60,634 bases of DNA. It comes from Bacteroidota bacterium. Its GTDB lineage: Bacteria; Bacteroidota; Bacteroidia; Chitinophagales; LD1. The stretch covers positions 1 through 60,634 of the forward strand of contig JADJZU010000016.1 of NCBI GenBank assembly GCA_016715625.1, written 5' to 3'. A program made the position numbers and the translations under genes. Each line of letters starts with the position of its first letter. The stretch's first letter is position 1. The notes below the pieces were generated by a model, which did not search any database, was not told the origin of the DNA, and was given only the letters and a program-made list of their open reading frames with translations. This document shows positions 1 through 9,900 of the stretch, piece after piece.

Positions 1-3000
1 GATATTGAGTATGTGTTAGTGAAAACTTACAATGCCTTCACACATCAACTCATTCATGTAATTCTTGCCAAAGATTTATTGGGCAAATATTTTACTGCTG
101 AAAATGCTGAACTGCGTTTTGATGAATATCAAAAAGGGATACAAGAAAATTCCTTATGCCGTTCTTAAAACCTATAAAGGTTCCGAATTTGATGGCATTC
201 GCTACGAACAACTTCTACCGTATGCACAACCGACCGATGGTGATGCGTTCCGCGTGGTGTTGGGAGATTTTGTAACCACTACCGATGGAACCGGTATTGT
301 TCACATTGCACCATCATTTGGTGCCGATGACTTTAAAGTAGCCAAGCAAAATGGAATTGGCTCTCTTACACTGGTTGACCGTCAAGGTAAATTACGGATG
401 ATGTAAACGACCCTTTTTTCCCGCTCGATGGCCGGTATGTAAAAGAGGCCTACTTTACCGATGCCGACAAAGAACAGGAGTTTAAACTCCAACATGAAAT
501 TCTACGGGTCAACAACATTATTCAGGATTTGAAAAGTTTCATGAGTGCCGATGATTTGATTGTGCTCAAGCTGAAACTGGAGAACAAGCTTTTCAAAACT
601 GAAAAGTACGAACACAACTACCCGCACTGCTGGAGAACGGACAAACCAATTGTCTATTATCCTTTGGATTCATGGTTTATAAAAACAACTGCAGTAAAAG
701 ACCGCTTGATTGAACTGAACAAAACCATCAACTGGAAACCTGCCCATACGGGTGAGGGTCGCTTTGGTCAGTGGCTGGAGAACCTGGTAGATTGGAATTT
801 ATCGCGCTCACGCTATTGGGGAACACCCCTGCCTATTTGGACAACAGAAGACGGAAGCGAAACAAAATGTATTGGCTCCATATCCGAATTAAAATCAGAA
901 ATTGAGAAAGCGGTTAAAGCAGGTCTTTCCAAACCAATTGAAGTTACCGACCTGCACAAACCTGTGGTAGATGAAATCGTTCTGGTTTCAGATTCAGGCA
1001 AACCCATGAATCGCGTTCCAGATTTAATTGATGTCTGGTTTGATAGCGGTGCAATGCCTTACGCACAATGGCATTGGCTACCCAGCCCCCTAACCCCCGA
1101 ATGGGGAACCGCCACCCAAGATGCGGAGCAAGAGTTGATTATAAAATGGAAAACTGCAAACCCATTGACGTATGAAAAGCTGAAAGAATTTGCCAAGAGA
1201 ATCGCAACCAGCCAACTTCGGCAGAAGAGATTTTGTGGACACAACTTTCCGGCAAAAAACTACACAACTACAAATTCCGAAGACAGCACATTATTGGAGA
1301 TTCGATTGTGGATTTTGTATGTATTGAAAAGAAGTTGGTCATAGAAGTAGATGGCGCTTATCACAATTCACCCGAACAACAAGAAGCGGATAAGGTGAGA
1401 ACACAATACCTTTCTTTCTTAAACTACAAAGTCGTCCGCTTTACTAACGAAGAGGTGATAGGAAATACCGATGCTGTATTGGATTCAATTTGGAAAGAAC
1501 TTGCAGCAAGACCTACCTTAGAAAAGACACTAGCTGTTAAAGCCCCCTTCGGGGGTTTGGGGGCTGGATTTCCTGCCGATTTCATAGCCGAAGGCGTTGA
1601 CCAAACGCGCGGCTGGTTCTTTACCCTGCATGTGTTGGGTGTTGCCTTGTTCGATTCGGTGGCCTACAAAAATGTTGTGTCCAATGGTTTGTTGCTGGAT
1701 AAAGCAGGTAACAAAATGAGTAAACGCCTGGGCAACATTGTTGACCCGTTCGATACACTCGAAAAATATTCTGCCGATGCCACTCGCTGGTATATGATGC
1801 GCAACAGCGACCCCTGGGAGAACATGAAGTTCGACATGAATGGCTTGCAGGATGTAATTCGTTCGCACTTCGGCACGCTCTATAACACCTATGGCTTCTT
1901 TGCGCTCTATGCCAACATTGACGGCTGGAAAATGGATGCCGGCAAAAAAGTAAAGAATGAAAACAAACCGGAACTCGATCGCTGGATTGTTTCCAAACTT
2001 CAATCGCTGATAAAAGAAGTTACTGCTTACTACGAAGATTACGAACCAACCAAAGCAGCCCGCGCCATTGAAAAATTTGTGGATGAAGATTTGAGCAACT
2101 GGTATGTGCGCCTCAATCGCAGACGTTTCTGGAAAGGTGAAATGAGCGAGGATAAACAAGCCGCCTACGAAACATTGTTTGATTGCTTAAGTACGGTGGC
2201 GCAGTTAATGAGTCCCGTATCTCCGTTCTTCAGCGATTGGTTGTATAAAAATTTGAATGGCGATAATCAATCTGTGCATGTTTCCTATCTGGTTAAAACA
2301 GATGAAGCGTTGCTGGATAAAGATTTAGAAGAAAGAATGGAATTGGCCCAACGAGCCTGTTCTTTAATTCTTTCATTAAGAAAGAAAGAGAAAATAAAAG
2401 TTCGTCAGCCTTTATCTAAGGTTCTCATTCCGGTGCTGAACGAAAAAATGAAAACACAATTCAGCAAAGTAGAAAGCTACATACTAAGCGAAGTGAATGT
2501 AAAAGCCATTGAGTATGTAGATGATGCTTCGGGCATTGTCAAGAAAAAAATCAAACCAAACTTTAAAGAATTGGGCAAACGTGCCGGACAAAAAATAAAA
2601 GCGGTGCAAAACGCTGTTGCTGCATTTACTGCCGATGACATCACCAGAATAGAGAGAGAACAGAAATACAATCTTTCGCTGGATGGAGGTGAGATTTTTG
2701 AATTGTTGCTGGCCGATGTGGAGATTCAGACGGAGGATATACCGGGTTGGCTGGTAGCCAGCGAAGGCTCTTTAACTGTTGCTTTGGATGTAACCATTAC
2801 AGAAGAATTGCGCAACGAAGGCAACGCCCGCGAGTTTGTAAACAAGGTCCAAAATCTCCGGAAGGACAAAGACTTTCAGGTGCTGGACCGTATCCGCGTT
2901 CAGGTCGTAAAAAATGCTACAGTAGAACAAACGCTGGCCCGTTTCAAAGACTACATCAGCAGTGAAATTCTGGCCAAAGAAATAGTGCTGGTAGATGCGC

Positions 3001-3068
3001 TTTACGGCTTTGATGAAATTGAATTTAATGACGAAACGCTCCGGGTAAATCTGGAAGTAGTGAGTTAA
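1..3068 (+). CDS. ileS: Isoleucyl-tRNA synthetase (5' partial, with inserted DUF559 element and frameshifts)
   Basis: Class I aminoacyl-tRNA synthetase that charges tRNA-Ile in the cytoplasm. The window starts inside the gene, so the HIGH motif is not present. Visible are the editing-domain region, DVWFDSGAMPYAQW near 1030-1070, the tRNA-contacting stretch FIAEGVDQTRGWFF near 1580-1620, the KMSKR signature at about 1713-1727, and the anticodon-binding and long C-terminal regions to the stop at 3066-3068. The reading frame changes near 140 (frame 1 to 2), near 395 (back to frame 1) and near 1210 (to frame 3). Each can be restored by one base and at least two lie in short homopolymers, so I read them as sequencing errors and the gene as functional. 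Between the two host motifs sits a foreign segment of about 160 codons (separate entry). lspA follows after 16 bp. Confidence 0.93.
1082..1106 (+). repeat. Left terminal inverted repeat of the ileS insertion
   Basis: This 25-nt C-rich repeat begins CCAGCCCCCTAACCCCC. Its reverse complement recurs at 1543-1567 with two mismatches (repeat positions 10 and 21). It is translated as part of the synthetase frame (PSPLTPEWG). The repeat is itself partly self-complementary (ACCCCCGAATGGGG), so it can form a small hairpin. Confidence 0.8.
1543..1567 (-). repeat. Right terminal inverted repeat of the ileS insertion
   Basis: Inverse copy of the repeat at 1082-1106. It also contains a perfect small palindrome, CCCCCTTCGGGGG. 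In the synthetase frame it reads APFGGLGAG and stays open into the host motif FPADFIAEG. Confidence 0.8.
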
Positions 3069-3084
3069 ACAACAACCAAAGTAC

Positions 3085-3747
3085 ATGAAACTATACAAGG
3101 CTTATTTGATTATTCTCGTCATATTGATGATAGACCAGGGGTCAAAAATATGGGTAAAAACACACATGATGCTTTACCAAAGCGAGCCCATTACCTCTTG
3201 GTTCAATATCTACTTTGTAGAGAATGAAGGCATGGCGTTCGGTATGGTTTTACCCGGCATTATGGGCAAATTGTTTTTGAGTGTTTTCAGACTGGTAGCG
3301 GTGTTTGGCGGGGTCTGGTATTTGCGCAAACTGGTGAAAGAAAACCAACACTGGGGATTCATTACTTCAGTGGCTATGATATTGGCCGGTGCCATCGGCA
3401 ATATGATAGACGGAACTTTTTATGGAATCATTTTTACGGATAGTCATTACCGCGTAGCCGAAATGTTCTCAGCTGCAGGGGGATATGGACAAGCACTCAC
3501 CGGCAAGGTAGTAGACATGCTATACTTCCCGATTATCAATGGTGTTTTCCCTCGCTGGTTTCCGTTTTGGGGCGGAGAGCCATTTACATTCTTCAATGCC
3601 ATTTTTAATGTAGCCGATTCTGCCATTACCGTTGGGGTGTTTATCATCCTCATTTTTCAAAGCCGCTTTTTTGTCCAAAACGAATTGGAAACCGGAGCTT
3701 CGGCTGGTGTAGCAAAAACAGAAACCGCAGAACCCGTAGCCGACTAA
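3085..3747 (+). CDS. lspA: Lipoprotein signal peptidase (signal peptidase II)
   Basis: Inner-membrane aspartic protease that removes signal peptides from prolipoproteins after lipid attachment. It has 220 residues, longer than the roughly 160 of E. coli, as is common in Bacteroidota. Family motifs are present: DQGSK at residues 17-21, NEGMAFG at 47-53, GAIGNMID at 102-109, and the two catalytic aspartates in VVDMLYFP (D144) and NVADSAIT (D178). Four hydrophobic segments are seen. The tail after about residue 200 is poorly conserved. It follows ileS by 16 bp, a common ileS-lspA arrangement, and probably shares its transcript. Its stop overlaps by 4 bp the stop of the convergent gene at 3744. 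Confidence 0.96.
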   Translation: MKLYKAYLIILVILMIDQGSKIWVKTHMMLYQSEPITSWFNIYFVENEGMAFGMVLPGIMGKLFLSVFRLVAVFGGVWYLRKLVKENQHWGFITSVAMILAGAIGNMIDGTFYGIIFTDSHYRVAEMFSAAGGYGQALTGKVVDMLYFPIINGVFPRWFPFWGGEPFTFFNAIFNVADSAITVGVFIILIFQSRFFVQNELETGASAGVAKTETAEPVAD

Positions 3748-4457
3748 AAACCGGCAAATGTTTGAATCAGGGTTTTGAGGTCACTGTTGTTTCGCTGCTT
3801 TTGCATTAGTAGAGCAAAATCTTTTAGCAGCGCATTTTTGGGCAGCTCAAAAAGCGTAGCGGGTAATTTCTCTTTAAAGTAGGTCGCCTTTACGCTACTC
3901 TCGCGCTTGGTGAGTTTGTGAAAGACTTCCGCTTGTAGCACAATTTTCTGTGATTGGCTCTCCGCTTCATTCCAGTTGCCCAGAAGCCTCAGCAGTGGTG
4001 TCAATTCGTTGAGCGGCACATATTCATCAATCAGCCAGGCTGTTACTTTACGAGTATTGTCTTCGCCTACTGCCTTCACCATGCGTACCGCGCCATCGTT
4101 CACCGCCTTGTCGGTTTCTTTCAGCGCCAGACCATAATTGCAACGAAACCCATCTTTCAGGTTGTTTTGTTCATAGTATTGCAGCAGCGAGTCGAGGTGA
4201 TACTTAATGACAATCATGGTATCTCTCAAGGCCACTGTTTCGAAGGTGCGCTGCTCCAAATCCACTAAAAAGTAGTTGTACTTTTTAATCCGATTTTCCA
4301 TTTGGCGAATCAGCACCTGAGGGCCTTTTATCTTGATATCGGCCGTACTGATGTTGCTGCCATTCTTATAAGAAACATTCAGCGTGCCTTCAAAACTGAG
4401 TTGGCAGCAAGCGGACAAAGCGAGAAAAATAAATAACAGCAGCGGCAATAATCTCAT
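3744..4457 (-). CDS. Secreted protein of unknown function (DUF4412-like)
   Basis: About 237 residues with a clear signal peptide (LLPLLLFIFLALSACC) that may be a lipoprotein signal (SACC). The mature part begins FEGTLNVSYKNG and continues with short beta-like segments, resembling DUF4412/GLPGLI-type periplasmic proteins of Bacteroidota; this is a weak family call. I chose the ATG at 4457 because it overlaps the dgkA stop in an ATGA arrangement; a start three codons upstream (MVGM) is also open. It is the last gene of an overlapping leftward operon (4813-5862, dgkA, this gene), which suggests an envelope role. Confidence 0.7.
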   Translation of the reverse strand: MRLLPLLLFIFLALSACCQLSFEGTLNVSYKNGSNISTADIKIKGPQVLIRQMENRIKKYNYFLVDLEQRTFETVALRDTMIVIKYHLDSLLQYYEQNNLKDGFRCNYGLALKETDKAVNDGAVRMVKAVGEDNTRKVTAWLIDEYVPLNELTPLLRLLGNWNEAESQSQKIVLQAEVFHKLTKRESSVKATYFKEKLPATLFELPKNALLKDFALLMQKQRNNSDLKTLIQTFAGF

Positions 4458-4816
4458 ACCAACCAATCAAAAATTTTATTGCCGAAAATATAAACAGCCA
4501 CCACAGTAGCAATGACAGCCGCCAGCAACACACCGCCTGCAGCGATATCTTTTACGCGACCAGCCTCCTGATTGTACTCGGGCGACACCATGTTTACTAA
4601 CAGCTCGATGGCGGTGTTCATCATTTCGGCCGTTATTACCGAGCCAATAGTTAAAGCAATAATGGCCCACTCGGCAGCATTTAATTCAAGCAGAAAGCCA
4701 GCCACCGTAACCACCGCTACAGCCACAAAATGTATGCGCATGTTTTGTTGAGTGCGCAGCGCCACTACAATTCCTTTTATTGCGTAACCGAAACCGGCAA
4801 TCAGTTTTTTAATCAT
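4454..4816 (-). CDS. dgkA: Diacylglycerol/undecaprenol kinase, DgkA family
   Basis: Small integral membrane kinase that phosphorylates diacylglycerol or undecaprenol with ATP, recycling lipid carriers of envelope synthesis. It has 120 residues and three hydrophobic helices. Family signatures are AEMMNTAIE (residues 63-71, containing the catalytic-region glutamate) and KDIAAGGVL (89-97). The Gram-negative lipid kinase and the Gram-positive undecaprenol kinase cannot be told apart here. ATGA overlaps on both sides link it translationally with the glycosyltransferase upstream and the secreted protein downstream. Confidence 0.93.
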   Translation of the reverse strand: MIKKLIAGFGYAIKGIVVALRTQQNMRIHFVAVAVVTVAGFLLELNAAEWAIIALTIGSVITAEMMNTAIELLVNMVSPEYNQEAGRVKDIAAGGVLLAAVIATVVAVYIFGNKIFDWLV

Positions 4817-5862
4817 AAATTTTGAATGGCGTTTTGAAGTGAATTATCCTCTGCAAAATAATTTTGAAACTCAACAAGTTGTTCTGTCGCTTCCCATGCG
4901 CGCGGAAAGTTAAACTCCTTTTGAGCAACACAATAGGCCAGCTTCTGTTGATAGAGTATATGGCCCAAATATTCTTGCTCGGTTTGCCCGGGTGTGGGCA
5001 CCAAAACAGAGAGCTTGTTCAGTTTCATCAGGTCCATGATTGTGCTGTAACCCGAGCGCGAAATCACCACCAGGCTTTCCTGCATCAGGCGGCCCATGGC
5101 CTCGCTATTCAGATAATTGAACACGATTAGATTTCCATTGGTATAGGTTTGCTGCTGTGCCTCCACTTTGCTCTGAACCAAAATACACTTAAGCGAAGTT
5201 TGCTTCAATGCCTGCGTAACCAAGGATTCAAAAATACTTCGCTGCGGTTCGGGGCCGGTGCATATAGCCATCACATCGTATTGGTGCGGCAGTTCTTGCT
5301 TTTTAAAACGCGATAAAAAACCAATGTAAGTTACCGGAAAAGGAACCGACATCAACTCCGGAAACAAGTGTGCTGCGGGTGCAGGAATCCAACAGGCATC
5401 AAATTTTTTTATTTGTGCGTGGTTAAACCGGTTGAGTATCGGCTGCGCAAATTTCCAGGCAGCGGGCATCAATACATTTGCCTGATGCGTCATTAAAACA
5501 GATTTTGCCCGGGCGGAGTAGCAACCATAGCGATTATCGGATATGACTACTTCCACTCCGGCATCGTTCACTATTTTTTGCGTAACCTCATGTTCTGCTT
5601 TAATGGCCGCTATAAACTTAGGCAGCTGCAGAGCCATTTTAAAAACCATGTTATCGCCTTGCGGATACACCGGATTGTAGGCGGGCAGTTCGTATGTTTT
5701 CAGTAATGGAAATTCTGTTTTAAGCCAGCGCAAAGCCTGCCCCGAAGAGGCCAGCAACACTTCATGATTATCTTTTAATAGCGCTTCAATGACAGGCACA
5801 CAACGCGATGCATGACCCAAGCCCCAGTCGAGAGGGGCCACTAATACCCTTTTGCTTCGCAT
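4813..5862 (-). CDS. Glycosyltransferase, GT-B fold (MurG/UGT-like)
   Basis: 349 residues. The N-terminus VLVAPLDWGLGHASRCVPVI has the glycine-rich loop and GHxxR pattern of GT-B glycosyltransferases of the MurG/monogalactosyldiacylglycerol synthase type. The C-terminal half carries a donor-binding region (VVISRSGYSTIMDLM, then LVPTPGQTEQEYLG), the usual nucleotide-sugar site. Donor and acceptor cannot be read from sequence. It is first in the operon with dgkA, which suggests lipid-carrier or cell-surface glycan chemistry. No signal peptide. Confidence 0.85.
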   Translation of the reverse strand: MRSKRVLVAPLDWGLGHASRCVPVIEALLKDNHEVLLASSGQALRWLKTEFPLLKTYELPAYNPVYPQGDNMVFKMALQLPKFIAAIKAEHEVTQKIVNDAGVEVVISDNRYGCYSARAKSVLMTHQANVLMPAAWKFAQPILNRFNHAQIKKFDACWIPAPAAHLFPELMSVPFPVTYIGFLSRFKKQELPHQYDVMAICTGPEPQRSIFESLVTQALKQTSLKCILVQSKVEAQQQTYTNGNLIVFNYLNSEAMGRLMQESLVVISRSGYSTIMDLMKLNKLSVLVPTPGQTEQEYLGHILYQQKLAYCVAQKEFNFPRAWEATEQLVEFQNYFAEDNSLQNAIQNL

Positions 5863-5900
5863 CTAAAAAATTATTTTCGCCTGCAGACGTTTGATAAATT

Positions 5901-6038
5901 ATGAATAAGCAAATAAAACATATCGTGCGGATCGCAGTTGTAGCGGTTATAGCAGCTACCTGCGTTTCTGTCTTATCGGGTTGCGCTGCACAAAAGTGCG
6001 ATTGCCCCACTTTTGGCGGACATCGTCTTAAACATTAA
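5901..6038 (+). CDS. Small lipoprotein, 45 aa
   Basis: A short frame beginning MNKQIKHIVRIAVVA with a hydrophobic stretch and a lipobox LSGC, giving a mature peptide of about 19 residues that contains KCDCPTFGGH and ends LKH. It is too short for standard gene finders. Cysteine-rich CxCP tails on tiny lipoproteins occur in Bacteroidota, and the CxC plus two histidines could bind metal, but this is inference. It lies 18 bp before ferritin on the same strand and starts 38 bp after the divergent glycosyltransferase start, so it may be the first gene of the iron cluster. Confidence 0.65.
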   Translation: MNKQIKHIVRIAVVAVIAATCVSVLSGCAAQKCDCPTFGGHRLKH

Positions 6039-6056
6039 AAACTAAAATCTGAATAC

Positions 6057-6599
6057 ATGATTATTACCAAAAAAGTGGAAAAGGCACTGAACGAACATTT
6101 GCAATTGGAGATAAATGCACAATACAGCTATCTATCGGTGGCGTCCTGGTGCGAGCGCGAGGGATACGAAGGGGCGGCCCAATTTTTTTATGGGCAGTCC
6201 TCTGAAGAGAACACGCACTTCATGAAATTCTTTTCCTATATCAATGAAATGGGTGGACACGCTTTGGTGCCTGAATTAAAAAAACCGAAGTATGAGTTCA
6301 AGTCTATTGTGGAGGCAGTAGAAATGGCCCTTTCGCACGAGCAAAAAGTAACGAAAGCAATTTATGAAATGGCCGCCCTCACCAAAAAGGAAAGCGACCA
6401 CGCCACAGAGATATTTTTAAACTTCTTTATTGACGAACAGAAAGAAGAAGAGGTGCAGTTCAAGCGGATTCTCGATAAGATAAAACTGATAGGCGGAGGG
6501 CCACAAAGTCTGTATTACATTGATAAGGAGTTTGAAAAACTGGCGAATGCCGCTGCAGCCGGTGGTGGTAAAAAGAAAAAAGAAAAGACCGCGGAATAG
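6057..6599 (+). CDS. ftnA: Ferritin (iron storage)
   Basis: Non-haem ferritin that oxidises Fe(II) and stores the iron as a mineral core inside a 24-mer. The 180 residues match the family. Ferroxidase-centre ligands are in place: E18 (QLEINAQYSY), E51 and H54 (SEENTH), E95 (LSHEQ), and E127/Q128 (FIDEQKEEE). The C-terminal tail GGGKKKKEKTAE is lysine-rich and outside the four-helix core. An FeoA-like protein follows after 27 bp, so the two probably respond to iron together, although no Fur-box was identified. Confidence 0.97.
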   Translation: MIITKKVEKALNEHLQLEINAQYSYLSVASWCEREGYEGAAQFFYGQSSEENTHFMKFFSYINEMGGHALVPELKKPKYEFKSIVEAVEMALSHEQKVTKAIYEMAALTKKESDHATEIFLNFFIDEQKEEEVQFKRILDKIKLIGGGPQSLYYIDKEFEKLANAAAAGGGKKKKEKTAE

Positions 6600-6626
6600 T
6601 TTAACAAGCCCGACACTTGACAAAAG

Positions 6627-6914
6627 ATGAATCATCCCTTAGATTGCCTGCACTTAAGCCTGGATGGAATGAAACCCCTCGACAAAATGCGCGCTGGTGA
6701 GCGCGCTTACATTATTGACATTGCAAACCATAAGCTCTGTGAAAAACTCTTTGAAATGGGAGTTTTTCCAGGGGATATGGTGGAGATGAGAGAAAATGCA
6801 GATGACCACAACTCCATTGTGGTACAGGTCAATAATCAAACACTCAACATTTTTCGCAAAGCTGCCGAGAAGATTATCACCAACACGGTTAGTTTTGAAG
6901 TGAGCCTGAACTAA
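6627..6914 (+). CDS. feoA: FeoA-domain protein
   Basis: 95 residues with an SH3-like FeoA fold: LDKMRAGERAYIID, then KLCEKLFEMGVFPGDMVEM, the strongly conserved core, and a terminal strand region. FeoA stimulates ferrous-iron uptake by FeoB or acts as a similar domain in metal regulators. No feoB is next to it: the next gene is convergent, with a strong hairpin between them, so this is a stand-alone FeoA. Linkage to ferritin supports a role in iron handling. Confidence 0.87.
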   Translation: MNHPLDCLHLSLDGMKPLDKMRAGERAYIIDIANHKLCEKLFEMGVFPGDMVEMRENADDHNSIVVQVNNQTLNIFRKAAEKIITNTVSFEVSLN

Positions 6915-6930
6915 GAAAGATTGTTCTATA

Positions 6931-6968
6931 AACAGCAGCGCCTCCGCAAATGCGGAGGCGCTGCTGTT
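6931..6968. terminator. Bidirectional hairpin terminator
   Basis: A perfect 18-bp inverted repeat (arms 6931-6948 and 6951-6968) with only two bases between the arms, located between the convergent feoA and OmpA-family genes. The GC-rich centre flanked by AT ends suits termination on both strands. Confidence 0.85.
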
Positions 6969-6982
6969 TATGCGTTTATTGT

Positions 6983-9900
6983 TTATTCGGCTATAATTTC
7001 CCAGCTCACGGCTCTGTTTTCTTTTTGTAACTCTTCCGGACAATTCAGGCTCACACAGCCATTGCGGCTTTTGGAGGTGCCGTAATAAAACGACATTACC
7101 CGATCCAGTTTTATACCTTGGGCTATCATATACTTGAGTACAGAATCGCTGCGCTGCAAAGACAGCACTCTGGCATTGGTTTCTCCGGCAGATGCAAAAG
7201 CAAATATTCTTACTTGCTTGTCGCGCTGAATGTTCAAGGTGCTGATTAATACATTCAGGTTTTGTTTTGCCTCACGACTCAAGTCGGCTGAGTTCTTTTC
7301 GAACAGAATAAAAGGAAGATTACTGTTTACTGCAATATCTGCCGCAACTACCGGTGTCTGTTTCTGCGCCACAACGCTAGGATTATCTATAGCCGGAGCA
7401 GAAGAATTCGCTGGTGCAGGCACTTCTTTCACTACCTTCTCCACCGGCTTTTCGGCCTCTTTACGTTCGGCTTCCTGTTTGGCTATGGCCGCAGCATTCG
7501 CTTCGGCTATAGCCCGCTCTTTTGCTTGCTGTTCCTGTTGCTGCTTTTGTACGGCTGCCTCGGCTGCCGCCTTGCGCTCCGCTTCTTGCTGTTGGAGTGC
7601 TGCCCGCTCTTGCTCTGCTTTCTGCGCCTGCAAAGCCCGCTGTTCGGCCTCAATGGCTGCCTTTTCTTTTGCTTCTTCTTGGGTCTTTAGCTGAGCCGCA
7701 TACCGTTCCATTTCTTTTTTCTGAGCAGCGAGAGCAGCCGCTTCTTCGGCTGCTTTATTCAGTGCCTCCGTTTCTGCTTTCAGCGCTTCTGCTTCGGCTA
7801 TCTGCTTCATGCGCAGCATTTCCATTTGTTTGGCAATGGCTTCTTGTTCGGTTTTAATGCGCATCATACTGTCCTCGTAACTCTTTTTGGCAGCAGCCAT
7901 TGTTTCTGCTTCACGTTTACGTTTTTCGTCCAGCATTCTGGCAATCTTTTCCTGCTCTGCAATGGCTCGCGCTATGGAGTCTTGTTTGGCTTTGCGCTCT
8001 GCCTCCAGTTGTGTTTCTTTTACTCTGCGTTCTATTTCCGCTTTAATGCGGGCCGCAGAATCCTGCAAGGCTTTTTGACGCGCTTCGGCCATGGCCTTTT
8101 TCATTTGCTCCAGTTCGGCTCTGGCCTTTTGAATAGAGTCGTTTAGCAATCGTTTTTGTGTTTCGGCAAACGCACGAGCCACAGAGTCTTCCTCGTATTT
8201 TTTGCGCGTGGCTGCCGCTATTTCTTCCAGTCTTTTTTTCTCTCTGGATTCTGCGTCCATGTTGGCTTGCTTTTCCAGTTCGCGTTCCAGTGAATCCTCG
8301 CTCCATTTTTTGCGAGCATCGGCCAACACTTTTTCTACAGAGTCTGCAACCGCTTTTCGCTCCATGGCTTCCTGCTCCATTTTTGCTTTTAATACCCGTT
8401 CTCGCTCTATAGAATCTTCGCGTGCTTTTTGCGCTGCCAGCTCCTGCAATTTGCGCATCTCCTCGCGCAACACCTTTTCTTTCTCCGCTTTCTCTTTTTG
8501 AGTAGCCTGTTCTATCTCTGCCTTCTTCTTCTCATACGCTTCACGCTCTTTCTGCTCAGCTGCTTCCCGTTTCTTTTGCGCGGCCTGCTCTTTAGCTTGT
8601 GCGATGGCCTCCTGCTTGGCTCTGTAGATAGAATCTTCCAATGCTTGTTTTCGTGCCACCTCTTCCTGTTCTTGCCTTTTCTTTTTATCAGCCAATTCCC
8701 TGGCTAAGCGCACTTGCTCCGCTTTCATTTTGGCAATAGAATCTTCAAACGTATTTTTGGCCAACAGTTGCCTTGCTTTCATTACAGAGTCCTCGTAATT
8801 TTTGCGAGCAATAGCTTCAGCTTTTTTGCGCTCCAGCGCGGCTTTGGCCAGGGCTATAGAGTCCTTCTTTGCCTTTTCGGCAGCAATACGTATGGCTTCT
8901 GCCTGTTCCGCTTCTTTCCTGGCTTTTGCTTCCTGTTGTTGTTTTTCCAAGAGCAACTTCTCGGCTTGCTGCGCTTTTTGAATCGCCTCTTCTTCTTTGG
9001 CTTTTTTGTCGGCTTCTTTTTTCGCCAGTTCAGCGGCCGCTTTTGCTTTTGAAACAGAATCTTCCACAAATTTCTTACGAGCCGCCAAAACGGTTTTTGC
9101 GATAGAATCTTGTTTCGCCTTTTGTTGTGCAGCTTCGCGGTCGGCACGGGCCTGTGCCAATATGGCGCTGGCGATAGAGTCTTGTCGGGCGCGTTCCTTA
9201 GCCGCCAAGGCTTCGGCAATCTGTTTTTGCTTAGCAATGGAATCCTGCTCGGCTTTTTGGCGCGCAGCCATTTCGCGAGCCAACTTTTCCTGCTCGGCCT
9301 GGGCTCGGGCCAACGAGTCGGCTCGTTTGCGTTTTGCTTCTTCTTCGCGCTGCGCTTGTAGCCTCAATATCTCTGCGTGAAACATAGAGTCTTTAATCTC
9401 TATTTCCCTTCTCAGCTTGGCGGTTACAGCTTCTTGTTTCCGCTTATTATCAGCTTCGCGCAGCTTAGCGATGGAGTCGTTTTTGAGTTTTGCCAAGGAG
9501 TCTAGCGACACACGTAGCTGTTGCGACTCTGCGGCTTTTCGTTGTGCTGTAGTCTTTGCAGTAGCGATGGAATCAGCTATCTGTTTTTTGCGAGCCAATT
9601 CAGCTTTTGCTTTGGCATCGGCCTCCTCTGCTTTTCTGGCGGCTTGCTCTTCGGCAGCACGCATCTGCATTGCTTTGGCGCGCTCCACTGAGTCAGCCTT
9701 CGCTTTTTGTTTGGCTGCCAGTTCTTGCTTCACTTTTTCCATTTGCGCTCTCACGCGATTCACCGAATCTTCGCGGTTCTTTTGTTGCAGCGCTGCATTC
9801 AGCATAGCCATATTGGCGTCTTCTTTTGCATGAGCTACCGAATCGTCATAGGCTTGTTGCAAGGCGGCTAAATCTTCCGCTTTGTATTGCTGTTCCTTTC

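Larger units (their letters stand above)
1082..1567 (+). mobile_element. In-frame DUF559-type nuclease element with terminal inverted repeats inside ileS
   Basis: The segment separates the IleRS motifs ...AQWH and FPADFIAEG, which are close together in ordinary IleRS. It starts with a 25-bp sequence at 1082-1106 and ends with its near-perfect inverse at 1543-1567 (23 of 25 positions match). Between them is a DUF559 domain, a PD-(D/E)XK family related to Vsr-like nucleases: helix KLKEFAKRIATS, then SAEEILW, YKFRRQHIIGDSIVDF, the core LVIEVDG followed by an H, and VVRFTNEEVIGN. One missing base near 1210 (AGCCAACT where AGCCCAACT is expected) breaks the frame; with it restored, the segment is open from host to host, including through both repeats, with no stop codon. 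I see no intein splicing motifs. Mobility is inferred from the repeats and the nuclease, not shown. Confidence 0.8.

Noticed and set aside
1082..1567. Intein in ileS
   Set aside because: No Cys/Ser/Thr at the junction and no splicing blocks; the terminal inverted repeats and DUF559 core fit a palindromic element instead.
8043..9833. Many long plus-strand frames opposite the coiled-coil gene (Ser/Ala/Phe/Leu-rich)
   Set aside because: Shadow frames caused by the biased codons of the K/E/A-rich coil; they have no domains or start contexts.
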